Shown: piece after piece, positions 16,409-25,690 of the stretch
Position numbering within the stretch: the first letter of the stretch is position 1
How the letters are laid out: every line of letters starts with the position of its first letter
Origin: Sphingobacterium thalpophilum
GTDB taxonomy: Bacteria > Bacteroidota > Bacteroidia > Sphingobacteriales > Sphingobacteriaceae
DNA: 64,000 bases
Assembly (NCBI RefSeq): GCF_901482695.1
Contig: NZ_LR590484.1
Span: 1,240,001 to 1,304,000 of the forward strand
Direction of reading: 5' to 3'
Program-made: the position numbers and the translations under genes
Notes under the pieces: generated by a model
The model's database searches: none
Told to the model about the DNA's origin: nothing
What the model saw: the letters and a program-made list of their open reading frames with translations, nothing else

Positions 16409-16765
16409 AAACTGCTATCAGTCCAATATAAACTCCTATCAGTCTATCATAGACTCCTGACAGTTTATCACAAACACAGAGCAGTCTACTTTCAGCTGCA
16501 ACAAATTTACAGCATACTGCTATAGGGCTACACCAAACTCCCAGCAGTATACTGTCAACTTATTACACTTTACCTTAAACGAACGACAGCTTGATATAAA
16601 CTCAGTGCATAAGCACATAAACAGCTGGCAGTTTAACCTAGTATACGTAAACTTTACCCTAGACTGAGGATATTTCGATATAAACTCCTCCTTGGTTATC
16701 GTAAACCATAGGGAGTTCTGAACAAACTGCTATCTGTTCATAACAGACTGATCACAGTTTAAGGT
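16409..16765. repeat. Degenerate tandem array, 17 units of exactly 21 bp
   Basis: Reading from 16409 in steps of 21, seventeen consecutive units line up without a single insertion or deletion. By my hand count, position 1 is A in 15 of 17, position 3 A in 15, position 4 C in 16, position 5 T in 13, position 12 A in 14, position 13 G in 12, position 14 T in 13 and position 17 A in 13. Each unit thus starts ARACT and has CAGT at positions 11-14, followed by a TA step. The best units contain the dyad ACTG-N4-CAGT, extended in places to AAACTG/CAGTTT, so both strands look alike. Units 1-3 (16409-16471) and 16-17 (16724-16765) are the cleanest. Stops occur in the frames I translated. Function unknown. 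Confidence 0.85.
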
Positions 16766-16973
16766 CCGATCTAACAGCATCGTCCTATCGTCTGCTTGGT
16801 CAACTGCTCCGCTTCCGCATGTTTATGGAATAACATCCCCAGCGGGCAAAAGAGAACAAGAAGTTCATTTACGGGATCATACGACAAGGCCCTCGGGCAA
16901 AAGATTATGAATTGGCAATGGCTTGAGTGAAAGATTGCGGTGTGGCATCCAAGTGACCAAGAGATAAAATGGC
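16766..16973. other. Rest of the galE-regulator intergenic region
   Basis: Traces of the 21-bp pattern fade out over the first 20-40 bases, slipping out of phase. The 10-mer GGGCAAAAGA occurs twice, at 16844 and 16895. No open reading frame, promoter match or RNA gene is apparent. Confidence 0.5.
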
Positions 16974-18716
16974 CTAAACAAGCTCTTTATCCGAAATGTA
17001 CTCCATTAATAATCCTGCCTGCTCTCCGAGTTTCTTTTTTAAGCGTTGCATCGATTTCTTAATCGCATCTGGGGTGACGCCAAGGACATTGGCCACCTCT
17101 CTGTTATTTAGCCCCAATTTCATTAGCACAATCACCCGAAGATTGGATTCGGTAATATCAGGAAACTTACCCTGAATATCCTGTAGCAAATGCGGGAACT
17201 CTCTTGCCAGCAATAGCTTAAATTGTTGCCACTTCTCTTCTGTGATGAGATGGGAGTGCAACAGTGATTTCAGCTCATCCCGATCTTTGGCACTGCTCTC
17301 CCCGATTTCCTCCAGCATGGAGGACAACAGATTGATCTGTTCGTTGTTCCGCTTCAGATAAACCATATATTCCTCCACCTGACTTTTAGAACTGACCAGT
17401 TCTTTATCCAGCTTGGCTTTCGTATACTTTAAATGAAGCAGCTGATATTCATACTCACGCAAGCGCTTTTTGGAGCGGTAACGGAAAGCTTGATAAATAA
17501 AAAAGAACAGGGCTAATACAAAAAGACTTAACATAACCCACACTCTTTTCTCCGCTTGTTTTTTCTTGACCAGAGCCTGAGCCAATGAAAGCTTATAGGC
17601 GTATTTCTGTTTATCAGCCATGAATTTCAACTGGGACAATACCGGGTCTCCATCCAAAAATCGCAGGGAATCCTGAAGGCGATCGATCCTGCGCCGCGCT
17701 TGGAGCTCCTTTCGTGCATCGCCGTCCTGTAACGCCAGACGTAGTTTATACCCCTCCAGCTCGAGGATCGTCTTTTTATCATCCGATCCCGTCAAGAGGT
17801 CTTCCGCTTCATCAAGCATATGAGGTATTCCCTTATTATCCCCCATCGAAATGTATAGACGGATACGGGCCATCAGAGCGTAAACGCTGTTCTTATTGTT
17901 GCCCAAAGCCCTGGAGATCGCCAGATCCTGCTCTAACAACGCCAACGCCCTCCGGTAATCTTTTCTACCTTCAAAGACCTTGGCCTGATTGCCCAAAATC
18001 TTGGCATATCGGAGAGAATCTCTCACGGAAAGCGCCAAATCCCGGGCAAACACAAAATGCTTCATTGCCTGTGCGGTATCTCCCCCGCTTTTTAGCGTCA
18101 AAAGACCTAAATTGTCCAAAATGGCAGCCTTCAGCCGCGACGGTACTCCTGCTTGCTGTGCCCCAAGCTTCAAGTATTTGATTCCGGTTGCATAATCTCC
18201 CAAGGTCCCAAAGAAATATCCTAACTTCTTATACGTTTGTGTCAGATCCAGCACCAGATCTTTGGGTATATCCTCTAATGCCTTTTCACTTTCCAACATA
18301 AAAGGAAGGGCTTCAGAAGCTTTTAAGCATCTGTACAGATAAAAACCATACATCACTTTTACCCAAGCTTTCACATTTTGATAGCTGTAATCCTTCTCGA
18401 GATCAAGTGCTTTTAGATAATATTTATCACTGAAATTATTCCTGGTATCTTCTACTTCAAACGACTGGTCAGCCAACAGGCAGTAATAAATGGCCAGCAA
18501 GGCCTTGTCATTTTTCCGTATGGCCTGATCAAAATAGGGCGTAAGGTACCGCGTCAAAGCCGAACTGGAAACTTGATGCTGCTGCGCCTCCTGAATAATG
18601 CGTTCATAAAAATTGCGTTCTTCTACCGAGCTATTGGTACCTATTAGATCCATTCCAGAGACAGTAATCCCAGAATTTAGAACGATAAAAAATAGAATAA
18701 ACAAAAATCTCGGCAT
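16974..18716 (-). CDS. TPR sensor with LuxR-type HTH, membrane-anchored
   Basis: 580 residues. A signal/anchor sequence (about 1-22) is followed by tetratricopeptide-like helices (about 30-370), one membrane helix (about 394-412, WVMLSLFVLALFFFIYQAF), a coiled coil (about 420-490) and a C-terminal helix-turn-helix of LuxR type (about 520-565, with NNREVANVLGVTPDAIKK). The order fits Bacteroidota one-component regulators that sense in the periplasm and bind DNA in the cytoplasm. Its targets are unknown; no SusC/SusD pair is near. The 3' end is about 210 bases from the repeat array. Confidence 0.85.
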   Translation of the reverse strand: MPRFLFILFFIVLNSGITVSGMDLIGTNSSVEERNFYERIIQEAQQHQVSSSALTRYLTPYFDQAIRKNDKALLAIYYCLLADQSFEVEDTRNNFSDKYYLKALDLEKDYSYQNVKAWVKVMYGFYLYRCLKASEALPFMLESEKALEDIPKDLVLDLTQTYKKLGYFFGTLGDYATGIKYLKLGAQQAGVPSRLKAAILDNLGLLTLKSGGDTAQAMKHFVFARDLALSVRDSLRYAKILGNQAKVFEGRKDYRRALALLEQDLAISRALGNNKNSVYALMARIRLYISMGDNKGIPHMLDEAEDLLTGSDDKKTILELEGYKLRLALQDGDARKELQARRRIDRLQDSLRFLDGDPVLSQLKFMADKQKYAYKLSLAQALVKKKQAEKRVWVMLSLFVLALFFFIYQAFRYRSKKRLREYEYQLLHLKYTKAKLDKELVSSKSQVEEYMVYLKRNNEQINLLSSMLEEIGESSAKDRDELKSLLHSHLITEEKWQQFKLLLAREFPHLLQDIQGKFPDITESNLRVIVLMKLGLNNREVANVLGVTPDAIKKSMQRLKKKLGEQAGLLMEYISDKELV

Positions 18717-18846
18717 ACCGATACAGCAATTGAATTTACGCTAAAAATAGAAAATAAATTTTATTCTACCATGTGCCTCGCGCGGCTCAGCATCAGGGAG
18801 AAGCCTGCAAGCGGGAAAGATAGCAAATACGGTGCAAAAGTTCGGA

Positions 18847-19422
18847 CTAATCAAAGTGATAAATGCGCTCCGGTGTAATGGCTTTTGTCAGCCTTACATC
18901 GTGTTCGTTTTCATCAGCAATGTTTTCAACCGGATCAAAAAAAGATAGTCCAACGCGTTGAACATCTGGTCTGCACAATGCGAAAAAACGGTCGTAAAAT
19001 CCTTTCCCATATCCTACTCGATGTCCGTTTGAATCAAAAGCGAGCAGAGGAACCAAAATAAAATCAATCTCCGAAGGGGCCACCTCAAGGCCCGCCACGG
19101 GCTCGGGAATCCCCCACCTATTGATTTCAAAAACGGTGTGCTGATCAAGGATATAATGCTGCATCGAACAATCCTCAAAATTGGACCGTGACACCACCAG
19201 CATCATCTGGGGAAAAGCCTCTTTCAGGTACTCGATCATCGGATAGGTATTGGGTTCATGATATTTTGTGATCGGCAAAAACACGTGCAAGTATCGGATC
19301 AACGATAGATCTATTCCACGAAACTGCATCTGTAATTTTTGGTTCAGCATGTGTTCCTCTTCCTCCGAAAGCTGACACCGTTTTGTTTTAAACTCCTGTC
19401 TAAGGTCTTTTTTTGATTTCAT
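18847..19422 (-). CDS. 5-formyltetrahydrofolate cyclo-ligase
   Basis: 191 residues, normal for the family. It converts 5-formyl-THF to 5,10-methenyl-THF using ATP. The N-terminal basic helix MKSKKDLRQEFKTKR, the substrate region RWGIPEP and the C-terminal signature GHRVGYGKGFYDRFF (glycine-rich nucleotide loop) are clear. It stands alone between the TPR regulator and efp, both on the same strand but separated by more than 100 bases. Confidence 0.92.
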   Translation of the reverse strand: MKSKKDLRQEFKTKRCQLSEEEEHMLNQKLQMQFRGIDLSLIRYLHVFLPITKYHEPNTYPMIEYLKEAFPQMMLVVSRSNFEDCSMQHYILDQHTVFEINRWGIPEPVAGLEVAPSEIDFILVPLLAFDSNGHRVGYGKGFYDRFFALCRPDVQRVGLSFFDPVENIADENEHDVRLTKAITPERIYHFD

Positions 19423-19488
19423 AATTGGTATTATCTGTTCTGCATCAGATCGATACTGCTACAAAGAAATTTTTAAGCCTGCCATGTT

Positions 19489-19525
19489 AAAAAAAACGGC
19501 CTTGTAGCGAGCGCTATCAAGACCG
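19489..19525 (-). terminator. Terminator downstream of efp
   Basis: On the minus strand CGGTCTTG and CAAGGCCG pair (one G-U) around a second stem TAGCG/CGCTA, and a run of eight T follows. A classical intrinsic terminator closing the lipid A/efp block. Confidence 0.88.
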
Positions 19526-19555
19526 AATAATCAACCTAAACCTAAAATCTTTATA

Positions 19556-20116
19556 TTATTTTACGCGCTCGATATAATTACCGGTTTGCGTATCTACTCT
19601 TACTTTTTCTCCTTGATTGATAAATAAAGGCACCATAATCTCTACCCCAGTTTCTACTGTAGCTTTTTTTAACGCATTTGTTGAGGTATCGCCCTTGACC
19701 GCTGGTTCAGTGTAGGTAATCTCCAGCTCAACACTTTTGGGAGCCTCTGCCATAATAGGCTCGTCACTTTCAAAGGCAACGATCACATTCATGCCTTCTT
19801 TTAAAAAGCGCGCTGAATCACCGAACAAAAATTTAGGAATGTTAAATTGCTCATAGCTATCGTTATCCATGACAACAAAAAACTCTCCATCTTCGTACAA
19901 ATACTGATAATCATTGGTTTCGACCCGTGCAATCTCTACACTCTCATCCACACGAAAACGATATTCAACTAATTTTCCAGTCTTCACATTACGCATTCTC
20001 GCCTGATAAAATGCACGTAGATTTCCAGGTGTACGATGTATATATTCCTCTACGGAGACTAGTTCCCCATTAAATCTTAAAATATTTCCTGCTTTTACCT
20101 CTGATGCCTTGGCCAT
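19556..20116 (-). CDS. efp: Translation elongation factor P
   Basis: 186 residues with the three beta-barrel domains of EF-P, which relieves ribosome stalling at polyproline. The tip loop of domain I reads TPGNLRAFYQ: Pro30, Gly31, Asn32, Leu33, Arg34. The usual modified residue, Lys34 in E. coli or Arg32 in rhamnosylated forms, is Asn32 by position here, with an Arg two residues later. No epmA, epmB or earP gene is near. Last gene of the lpxD-lpxC/fabZ-lpxA-ABC-efp run, closed by a strong terminator. Confidence 0.95.
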   Translation of the reverse strand: MAKASEVKAGNILRFNGELVSVEEYIHRTPGNLRAFYQARMRNVKTGKLVEYRFRVDESVEIARVETNDYQYLYEDGEFFVVMDNDSYEQFNIPKFLFGDSARFLKEGMNVIVAFESDEPIMAEAPKSVELEITYTEPAVKGDTSTNALKKATVETGVEIMVPLFINQGEKVRVDTQTGNYIERVK

Positions 20117-20201
20117 TTTTCTGATTTGAACTTTAAACGGTTATCTCATTATTGAGTCGTCAAAAATACAAAAACTAATTGTGTTATTAAAATTTCATTC
20201 G

Positions 20202-20825
20202 TTACTTTTTGAACTCCGTAATTGAAATAGTTTCGTCACAAAATCTGTATTCTTTCTCTTGGTTTGAACAAATAATAAATAATCTGGATTGGCGCCTTGT
20301 CAAATCAATTAGGCTGAGATACCATTCTTCTCCTGCACGGTCCAAATTGCTCGTTGGCTCATCCAGCAATACCAGATCCGAAGCCGAACAACAGGCTAAA
20401 ACCAACTTTACCCGCTGACGCATGCCCGATGAAAAAAATTTGATCTCTTTATCCAAAGCATTTTCCAGCCCCAGCAGCTCCACCACACGGTTCTTGTCAA
20501 AGCCTGTCAGATAGCCCTTAAATTTAAAATGAAAGTCAAGTAATTCATGCAAACTAAACTCCTCTATCAGATCCATGTAAGGTGCTGCGATAGCGAGCCA
20601 CTGATACACCTGATCAGCACCAACTACTCGATCTCCCTGCGTATAAACCAGTTCGCCCGCCGACGGCGTTAAACTTCCCGATAGCACTTTTAGTAGCGTT
20701 GATTTACCCGAACCGTTGTGTCCAAGGATAGCATAACTTTTACCAGACTCAAAACGATAATTGATATGCCGGAAAATCCATTCATTATTATACCTTCGGC
20801 CGATATCTTTCAGTGTTATTTCCAA
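20202..20825 (-). CDS. ABC transporter ATP-binding protein
   Basis: 207 residues, a single nucleotide-binding domain: Walker A GHNGSGKST (about residue 34), ABC signature FSSGMRQRVK, Walker B LVLLDEPTSNLD. No permease is next to it. It lies between lpxA and efp, 22 bases downstream of lpxA, a position that I believe is common in Bacteroidota; partner and cargo are unknown. A role in envelope lipid or export processes is only suggested by position. Confidence 0.88.
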   Translation of the reverse strand: MEITLKDIGRRYNNEWIFRHINYRFESGKSYAILGHNGSGKSTLLKVLSGSLTPSAGELVYTQGDRVVGADQVYQWLAIAAPYMDLIEEFSLHELLDFHFKFKGYLTGFDKNRVVELLGLENALDKEIKFFSSGMRQRVKLVLACCSASDLVLLDEPTSNLDRAGEEWYLSLIDLTRRQSRLFIICSNQEKEYRFCDETISITEFKK

Positions 20826-20847
20826 AGTGAATGAATCAGTAGTGCAA

Positions 20848-21636
20848 TTACATTGCCCGGTTGTTGAATCCTTTCATGATACCGCGTCCCGAATTCCGGA
20901 TGAAATCCAGAATCTCGTCACGAATTTCTGTAGCCTGATACTCCGCTTCAATGATTTCCATGGCCTTTGCCAGGTTGCGGTTCTGAACAAATAGGATACG
21001 ATAAATATTTTGGATTTCGGCAATCTGCTCCTCCGAAAAACCTCTCCGTCTAAGTCCTACAGAATTAATCCCCGCATAAGAAATAGGTTCACGGGCTGCC
21101 TTCACAAAGGGTGGGATATCTTTACGTACCAATGATCCACCAGTGACAAAAGCATGCGAACCAATTTTCACAAATTGGTGTACCGCTACCATCCCTGCCA
21201 AAACTACATAATCACCGACAGTGATATGTCCTGCTAGGGTGCTATTGTTGGAAAAAACACAGTTATCGCCCACTTCACAATCGTGTGCAACATGGCTATA
21301 TGCCTGAATCAGACAGTTTTTGCCGATGACCGTCCTATATTTATCTTTTGTACCACGATTAATGGTTACACATTCACGAATGGTTGTATTATCACCAATT
21401 TCCGCTGTCGTGACTTCCCCGTCAAATTTTAAATCTTGAGGTTCTCCCGAAATTACAGCACCTGGATATATTTTACAGTTTTTTCCAATTCGAGCTCCAT
21501 CCATAATGGTCACGTTGGAGCCGATCCACGTACCTTCGCCAATGACAACGTCCTTGTATATGGTAACAAAGGGCTCTATGACCACATTTTTAGCAATTTT
21601 TGCTTCAGGATGAATATAAGCTAATGGCTGTATCAT
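20848..21636 (-). CDS. lpxA: UDP-GlcNAc acyltransferase
   Basis: 262 residues. Left-handed beta-helix of hexapeptide repeats (about 1-190) and the C-terminal helical domain of LpxA. It transfers a 3-hydroxyacyl chain from ACP to UDP-GlcNAc, the first step of lipid A synthesis. The catalytic His lies in the AYSHVAHDCEVGDNC region near residue 120. Starts 10 bases after the lpxC-fabZ stop, so translated in one operon. Confidence 0.95.
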   Translation of the reverse strand: MIQPLAYIHPEAKIAKNVVIEPFVTIYKDVVIGEGTWIGSNVTIMDGARIGKNCKIYPGAVISGEPQDLKFDGEVTTAEIGDNTTIRECVTINRGTKDKYRTVIGKNCLIQAYSHVAHDCEVGDNCVFSNNSTLAGHITVGDYVVLAGMVAVHQFVKIGSHAFVTGGSLVRKDIPPFVKAAREPISYAGINSVGLRRRGFSEEQIAEIQNIYRILFVQNRNLAKAMEIIEAEYQATEIRDEILDFIRNSGRGIMKGFNNRAM

Positions 21637-21646
21637 CTATACTTAT

Positions 21647-23047
21647 TTAGTTGTTATTTACTCTTACGATTTGAGCCATAAGTTCGGCCTCGCAGACGAT
21701 CTTCTCTCCCACCATGGCAACCCCCTTCATTTTCGCTATCCCTCGACGAATAGGCTCCATCAGGTCACACCTAAAGATCACGGAATCTCCCGGAGTCACC
21801 TGCGCCTTAAAACGTGCATTCTCAATTTTAAGAAATAGCGTCAGCCAGTTCTCAGGATCCGGAACAGTCTTTAGTACCAGAATACCGCCTGTCTGTGCCA
21901 TGGCTTCCACCTGCAATACGCCGGGGAATAACGGGGCGCCGGGAAAATGTCCCATAAACAGATCCTCGTTCATCGTGACATTCTTTAAACCGACAACATG
22001 GGTCTCGGTTAATTCCAAAATCTTATCGACCATCAGCATCGGTTGACGATGCGGGAGGATTTTCATAATTTCCACGGTATCGTACAATGCCGGCATATTC
22101 GGGTCATAAACCTTGACTCTTTTACGCGTTTTGTCTTTCTTAATCTGCTCCTTGATTTTCTTGGCAAAAGCTACATTCGCCGCATGCCCGGGGCGGGCAG
22201 CCATGATGTGCCCTTTCAGCGGCCTTCCAACCAATGCTAAGTCCCCGACCATATCCAACAGTTTGTGTCGGGCCGGTTCATTCTGGTGACGTAGTTGATT
22301 ATTGTTTAATATTCCCTCTTTTGCGACAGCAACAGTCTCTTTATGGAAAAGATGAGCAAGTTTCTGAAGCTCTTCGGGTGAGGTTTCTTTATCGACAATC
22401 ACAATGGCATTGCTTAGGTCGCCACCCTTAATCAGCCCGTGGTCGACCAACATTTCCAACTCGTGCAGAAAACAGAACGTGCGTGAAGAAGCAATCTCTG
22501 ACTTGAAATCTTCAATAGAAGTAATGGCTGCATGCTGGCTGCCCAGCACAGGTGAATTAAAGTCGATCATACAGGTCAGACGGTAACCGTCCATAGGCAT
22601 ACCCAGAATCTCTACTTTACGATCTGGCTCGGCATAATGGATATTATTCGAAATTTCATAATAATCTCTATCGGCCTCCTGTTCTTCAAATCCAGCCTCC
22701 TCCAGCAATTTAACAAAAATTGCCGCACTGCCATCTAATATAGGAATTTCAGGACCATCAATATCGATCAGTACATTGTCGATCTGCAGACCGATCAAGG
22801 AAGCCATTAAATGCTCTATTGTACTGACACTCGCGCCGTTTTGAGAAATAGTGGTTCCTCTGGAAGTATCGGTGACATTATCCGCATCAACCAATATTTC
22901 AGGCTGTCCTTCTAAATCCACACGCCGGAACTTAAACCAGTGATTTTCCGGAGCTGGTTTGATGGTCATCGATACTATTTTCCCTGTATGAAGACCTACC
23001 CCCGAAATTTCGACCTCGTTTTTGATGGTTCTCTGTTTTACATTCAT
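21647..23047 (-). CDS. lpxC-fabZ: Bifunctional LpxC deacetylase / FabZ dehydratase
   Basis: 466 residues from ATG 23047 (MNVKQRTIKNEVEISG); an ATG four codons earlier is possible. Residues about 1-300 are the zinc-dependent UDP-3-O-acyl-GlcNAc deacetylase LpxC (zinc ligands in EHLMASL and in the LDMVGDLALVG region). Residues about 320-466 are a FabZ-type hot-dog dehydratase with active-site motifs HRQPMLMVDKI and HFPGAPLFPGVLQVEAM. The fusion is typical of Bacteroidota and joins the committed lipid A step with the enzyme competing for the same acyl-ACP pool. Confidence 0.96.
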   Translation of the reverse strand: MNVKQRTIKNEVEISGVGLHTGKIVSMTIKPAPENHWFKFRRVDLEGQPEILVDADNVTDTSRGTTISQNGASVSTIEHLMASLIGLQIDNVLIDIDGPEIPILDGSAAIFVKLLEEAGFEEQEADRDYYEISNNIHYAEPDRKVEILGMPMDGYRLTCMIDFNSPVLGSQHAAITSIEDFKSEIASSRTFCFLHELEMLVDHGLIKGGDLSNAIVIVDKETSPEELQKLAHLFHKETVAVAKEGILNNNQLRHQNEPARHKLLDMVGDLALVGRPLKGHIMAARPGHAANVAFAKKIKEQIKKDKTRKRVKVYDPNMPALYDTVEIMKILPHRQPMLMVDKILELTETHVVGLKNVTMNEDLFMGHFPGAPLFPGVLQVEAMAQTGGILVLKTVPDPENWLTLFLKIENARFKAQVTPGDSVIFRCDLMEPIRRGIAKMKGVAMVGEKIVCEAELMAQIVRVNNN

Positions 23048-23182
23048 TTCTATTAACATATTTTTAAATCAAAACTTCTTTTGACAACCCATCATGAGAC
23101 AATAATACATATCGATAGCAGCAAGTAGGCCTGCCCATGATAGCTTAACAATTAAAGAACAGTTTATTTCAATGAAAAAAGA

Positions 23183-24223
23183 TTATTTTACTTTTGTTTC
23201 TAACAGCTTCTCCAACTCCTGGATCCGCTTTTCCAACTCCGGTAGGCGTGCAAATATGACGTTTGAGCGCAATTGAGGTTGATATGGCATGACCGGTGTT
23301 CCGCCCCATTTTTTACCCTCTTCTTTAATCGACCTGTTCACACCTGATTGTGCCTGTATTTGGGAACCCTTAGCAACGGTAATATGCCCAACAACCCCCA
23401 CCTGTCCACCCAAGACGACATGTTCTCCAATTTTCGAACTGCCCGAAATCCCGGTCTGTGCAGCAATAACCGTGTTTTTTCCAATATCCACATTATGGGC
23501 TATCTGGATGAGATTATCCAATTTAACGCCCTCGCGCACAATCGTCGCACCCATGGTTGCCCGGTCAATGACCGTATTCGCTCCAATCTCCACATTATCC
23601 TCCACCTGAACATAACCGATCTGTGGTACCTTTTTATAGGTGCCATCTTCCTGGGGAGCAAATCCAAAACCATCCGACCCAATAACAACGCCGGAATGAA
23701 TGACGACGTTCTTACCGACCTTGCAATCGTGATAGATCTTTACTCCGGGATAAAGCGTGGTATTGTCGCCAATCGTGACTTTATCCCCGATAAAAACCTG
23801 AGGGTAAATCTTGACATTATCGCCGATTTGGGCACCTTTTCCAATATAGGCAAATGCACCGATATAGCCGCCGCTGCCAATCTTGGCTTCCGCATGAATG
23901 TAACACGGTTCCTCACGCCCGCTCTTATCCAGACGAAATTCGTTATACATATTCAATATCGTGGAGAAGGCTGCGTAGGCGTTCTTCACCCGAATGATCG
24001 TCAATGTAGGTTTGGTCTGCTGAGCCAATTGCAAATCTTCATTCACAATGACGATAGAAGCATCCGTAGTATATATAAAATGCTCATATTTCGGATTTGA
24101 CAAAAAGGAAAGATCACCTTTTTTACCTTCCTCAATTTTGGCAAGGTTACCCACTGTAACTTCTGGATTCCCCTCAATCCTTCCTTCTAATAATGTTCCT
24201 ATTTGTTGAGCAGTAAATTGCAT
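23183..24223 (-). CDS. lpxD: UDP-3-O-acylglucosamine N-acyltransferase
   Basis: 346 residues. N-terminal uridine-binding domain (about 1-100), hexapeptide-repeat beta-helix (about 105-320) and a short C-terminal coiled helix with PELEKRIQELEKLLE. Adds the second hydroxyacyl chain in lipid A synthesis. Catalytic His region LIQIAHNVDIGKNT. First enzyme of the lpxD-lpxC/fabZ-lpxA series; 135 bases separate it from lpxC-fabZ, so a second promoter may exist there. Confidence 0.95.
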   Translation of the reverse strand: MQFTAQQIGTLLEGRIEGNPEVTVGNLAKIEEGKKGDLSFLSNPKYEHFIYTTDASIVIVNEDLQLAQQTKPTLTIIRVKNAYAAFSTILNMYNEFRLDKSGREEPCYIHAEAKIGSGGYIGAFAYIGKGAQIGDNVKIYPQVFIGDKVTIGDNTTLYPGVKIYHDCKVGKNVVIHSGVVIGSDGFGFAPQEDGTYKKVPQIGYVQVEDNVEIGANTVIDRATMGATIVREGVKLDNLIQIAHNVDIGKNTVIAAQTGISGSSKIGEHVVLGGQVGVVGHITVAKGSQIQAQSGVNRSIKEEGKKWGGTPVMPYQPQLRSNVIFARLPELEKRIQELEKLLETKVK

Positions 24224-24256
24224 GGTACAAATCTATGTTTTTTTATTAAAAAATAA

Positions 24257-25507
24257 CTACCCAACCGAAGGAATTGCTATATATCCTACCTCTTTTGGAT
24301 AACATAACGCGTATTTAGACACGTTTTTTGACAATGCTTCTAAATTCCCGAGATCCGATGCCTCCGTAATGTCAACAAGTGCACCCGACTTCAACAGGAT
24401 CCTGATCGGATCCTTTGATGGATTATACGCCCGATTCTGAATTTCCTGTGTGAACACATAATAATGAATATCCGCGTCATTCACATCCAGCGCCTGGCCA
24501 ACTCGCCTTTCCACAAGCTCCATATCCGCTGCTGAAAAAGGTTTATTGCTCATTATTGACCGATACAAATCCCGCTTCATAATCCGCTGGCACATACGAC
24601 TTAAAATTTTATCATCATGTTTTTCCCAGGTTTTTATCGCCGACATAATGTCTGTATCATCCAAACGAGTAAACCAGTCCAAATGCAACGGGTCATCCAA
24701 AAAATTTGTTCGGTCAATCTGCTGGCTCAGAAACCAGTGAAATGCTGGCGTCGAGTATAGCGCCGCCCCCGCAGCGGTCAGGTCCTTCGCCCGCTGCAAT
24801 ATTTTTATCAGCAATTGCTCTGCACCGATAACGGTCTTATGCAAATAGACCTGCCAATACATCAGCCGCCGCGCGATAAGAAACTTCTCCACGGAATAGA
24901 GACCTTTATATTCAACAACGATTTCATCGTTGACCACGTGCAGCATCTTGATAATACGGTCAAAGGAAATGACCCCTTCGGAAACACCGGTAAAAAAGCT
25001 GTCCCGGTTTAAATAATCCATACGGTCGACATCCAGCTGACTGGACACCAGCTGATGCAGAAATTTTCTCGGGTAGTGATTATTAAAAATATTGATTGCT
25101 AAACTCAATCTACCGCCCAGATCCTGATTGATACGATCCATCAGCAGGGAGGATAGCAATTCATGGGAAACGCCTGTAATCAAGCTATGCTCAAGTGAAT
25201 GCGAAAAAGGGCCATGGCCAATATCATGCAGCAAAATAGCAGCCAGTACCGCTTCGCCCTCCTCTTCCGAAATCATGATCCCCTTGCTCCGTAAGGTTTC
25301 TATGGCCATGGACATCAGATGCATGGCCCCTATCGCATGCTGAAATCGCGTATGCAAAGCACCCGGGTAGACAAGATGGGTCATGCTCACCTGTTTGATA
25401 TAGCGCAACCGCTGAAAATAGGGGTGCTGTATCAGATCAAAGACCAGACCCGCAGGGATTGAGACAAACCCATATACAGGATCATTGATGATTTTGTTCT
25501 TATTCAA
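24257..25507 (-). CDS. HD-domain phosphohydrolase
   Basis: 416 residues. HD metal-binding motif: HTRFQHAIG with His52 and LLHDIGHGPFSHSLEH with His94-Asp95, followed by DVDRMDYLNRD (third Asp site). This is the dNTP triphosphohydrolase-like HD family; the natural substrate in Bacteroidota is not known. The start MNKNKIINDPVYGFV is the family start. Only 33 bases before lpxD, so it likely leads the lipid A operon. Confidence 0.9.
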   Translation of the reverse strand: MNKNKIINDPVYGFVSIPAGLVFDLIQHPYFQRLRYIKQVSMTHLVYPGALHTRFQHAIGAMHLMSMAIETLRSKGIMISEEEGEAVLAAILLHDIGHGPFSHSLEHSLITGVSHELLSSLLMDRINQDLGGRLSLAINIFNNHYPRKFLHQLVSSQLDVDRMDYLNRDSFFTGVSEGVISFDRIIKMLHVVNDEIVVEYKGLYSVEKFLIARRLMYWQVYLHKTVIGAEQLLIKILQRAKDLTAAGAALYSTPAFHWFLSQQIDRTNFLDDPLHLDWFTRLDDTDIMSAIKTWEKHDDKILSRMCQRIMKRDLYRSIMSNKPFSAADMELVERRVGQALDVNDADIHYYVFTQEIQNRAYNPSKDPIRILLKSGALVDITEASDLGNLEALSKNVSKYALCYPKEVGYIAIPSVG

Positions 25508-25690
25508 TGTGGCAATAAATTAAGGTATTCTTAACATATCAGCAGACAACCAGACTTTGGCACAAAATCATGGTTATCACTACTATAAACTTAAAACAAA
25601 GATAATTAGTTCATCGTTAAGAAATGTTAAAAATAAATCTAAAGCACGATATTTGCTTATGTTAGTATCATATTGAAATCCATTCATCAA

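Noticed and set aside
16409..16765. Reading the 21-bp array as a CRISPR array
   Set aside because: Units are contiguous with no unique spacers, are too short and too variable, and no cas gene is near.
16409..16765. Reading the array as a live gene for a heptad-repeat protein
   Set aside because: Both the plus-strand heptad frame and the matching minus-strand frame contain several stop codons across the array.
23348..24100. Long open frame antisense to lpxD (250 codons)
   Set aside because: It is a shadow of the hexapeptide-repeat codon bias in lpxD; no family motif and lpxD itself is certain.
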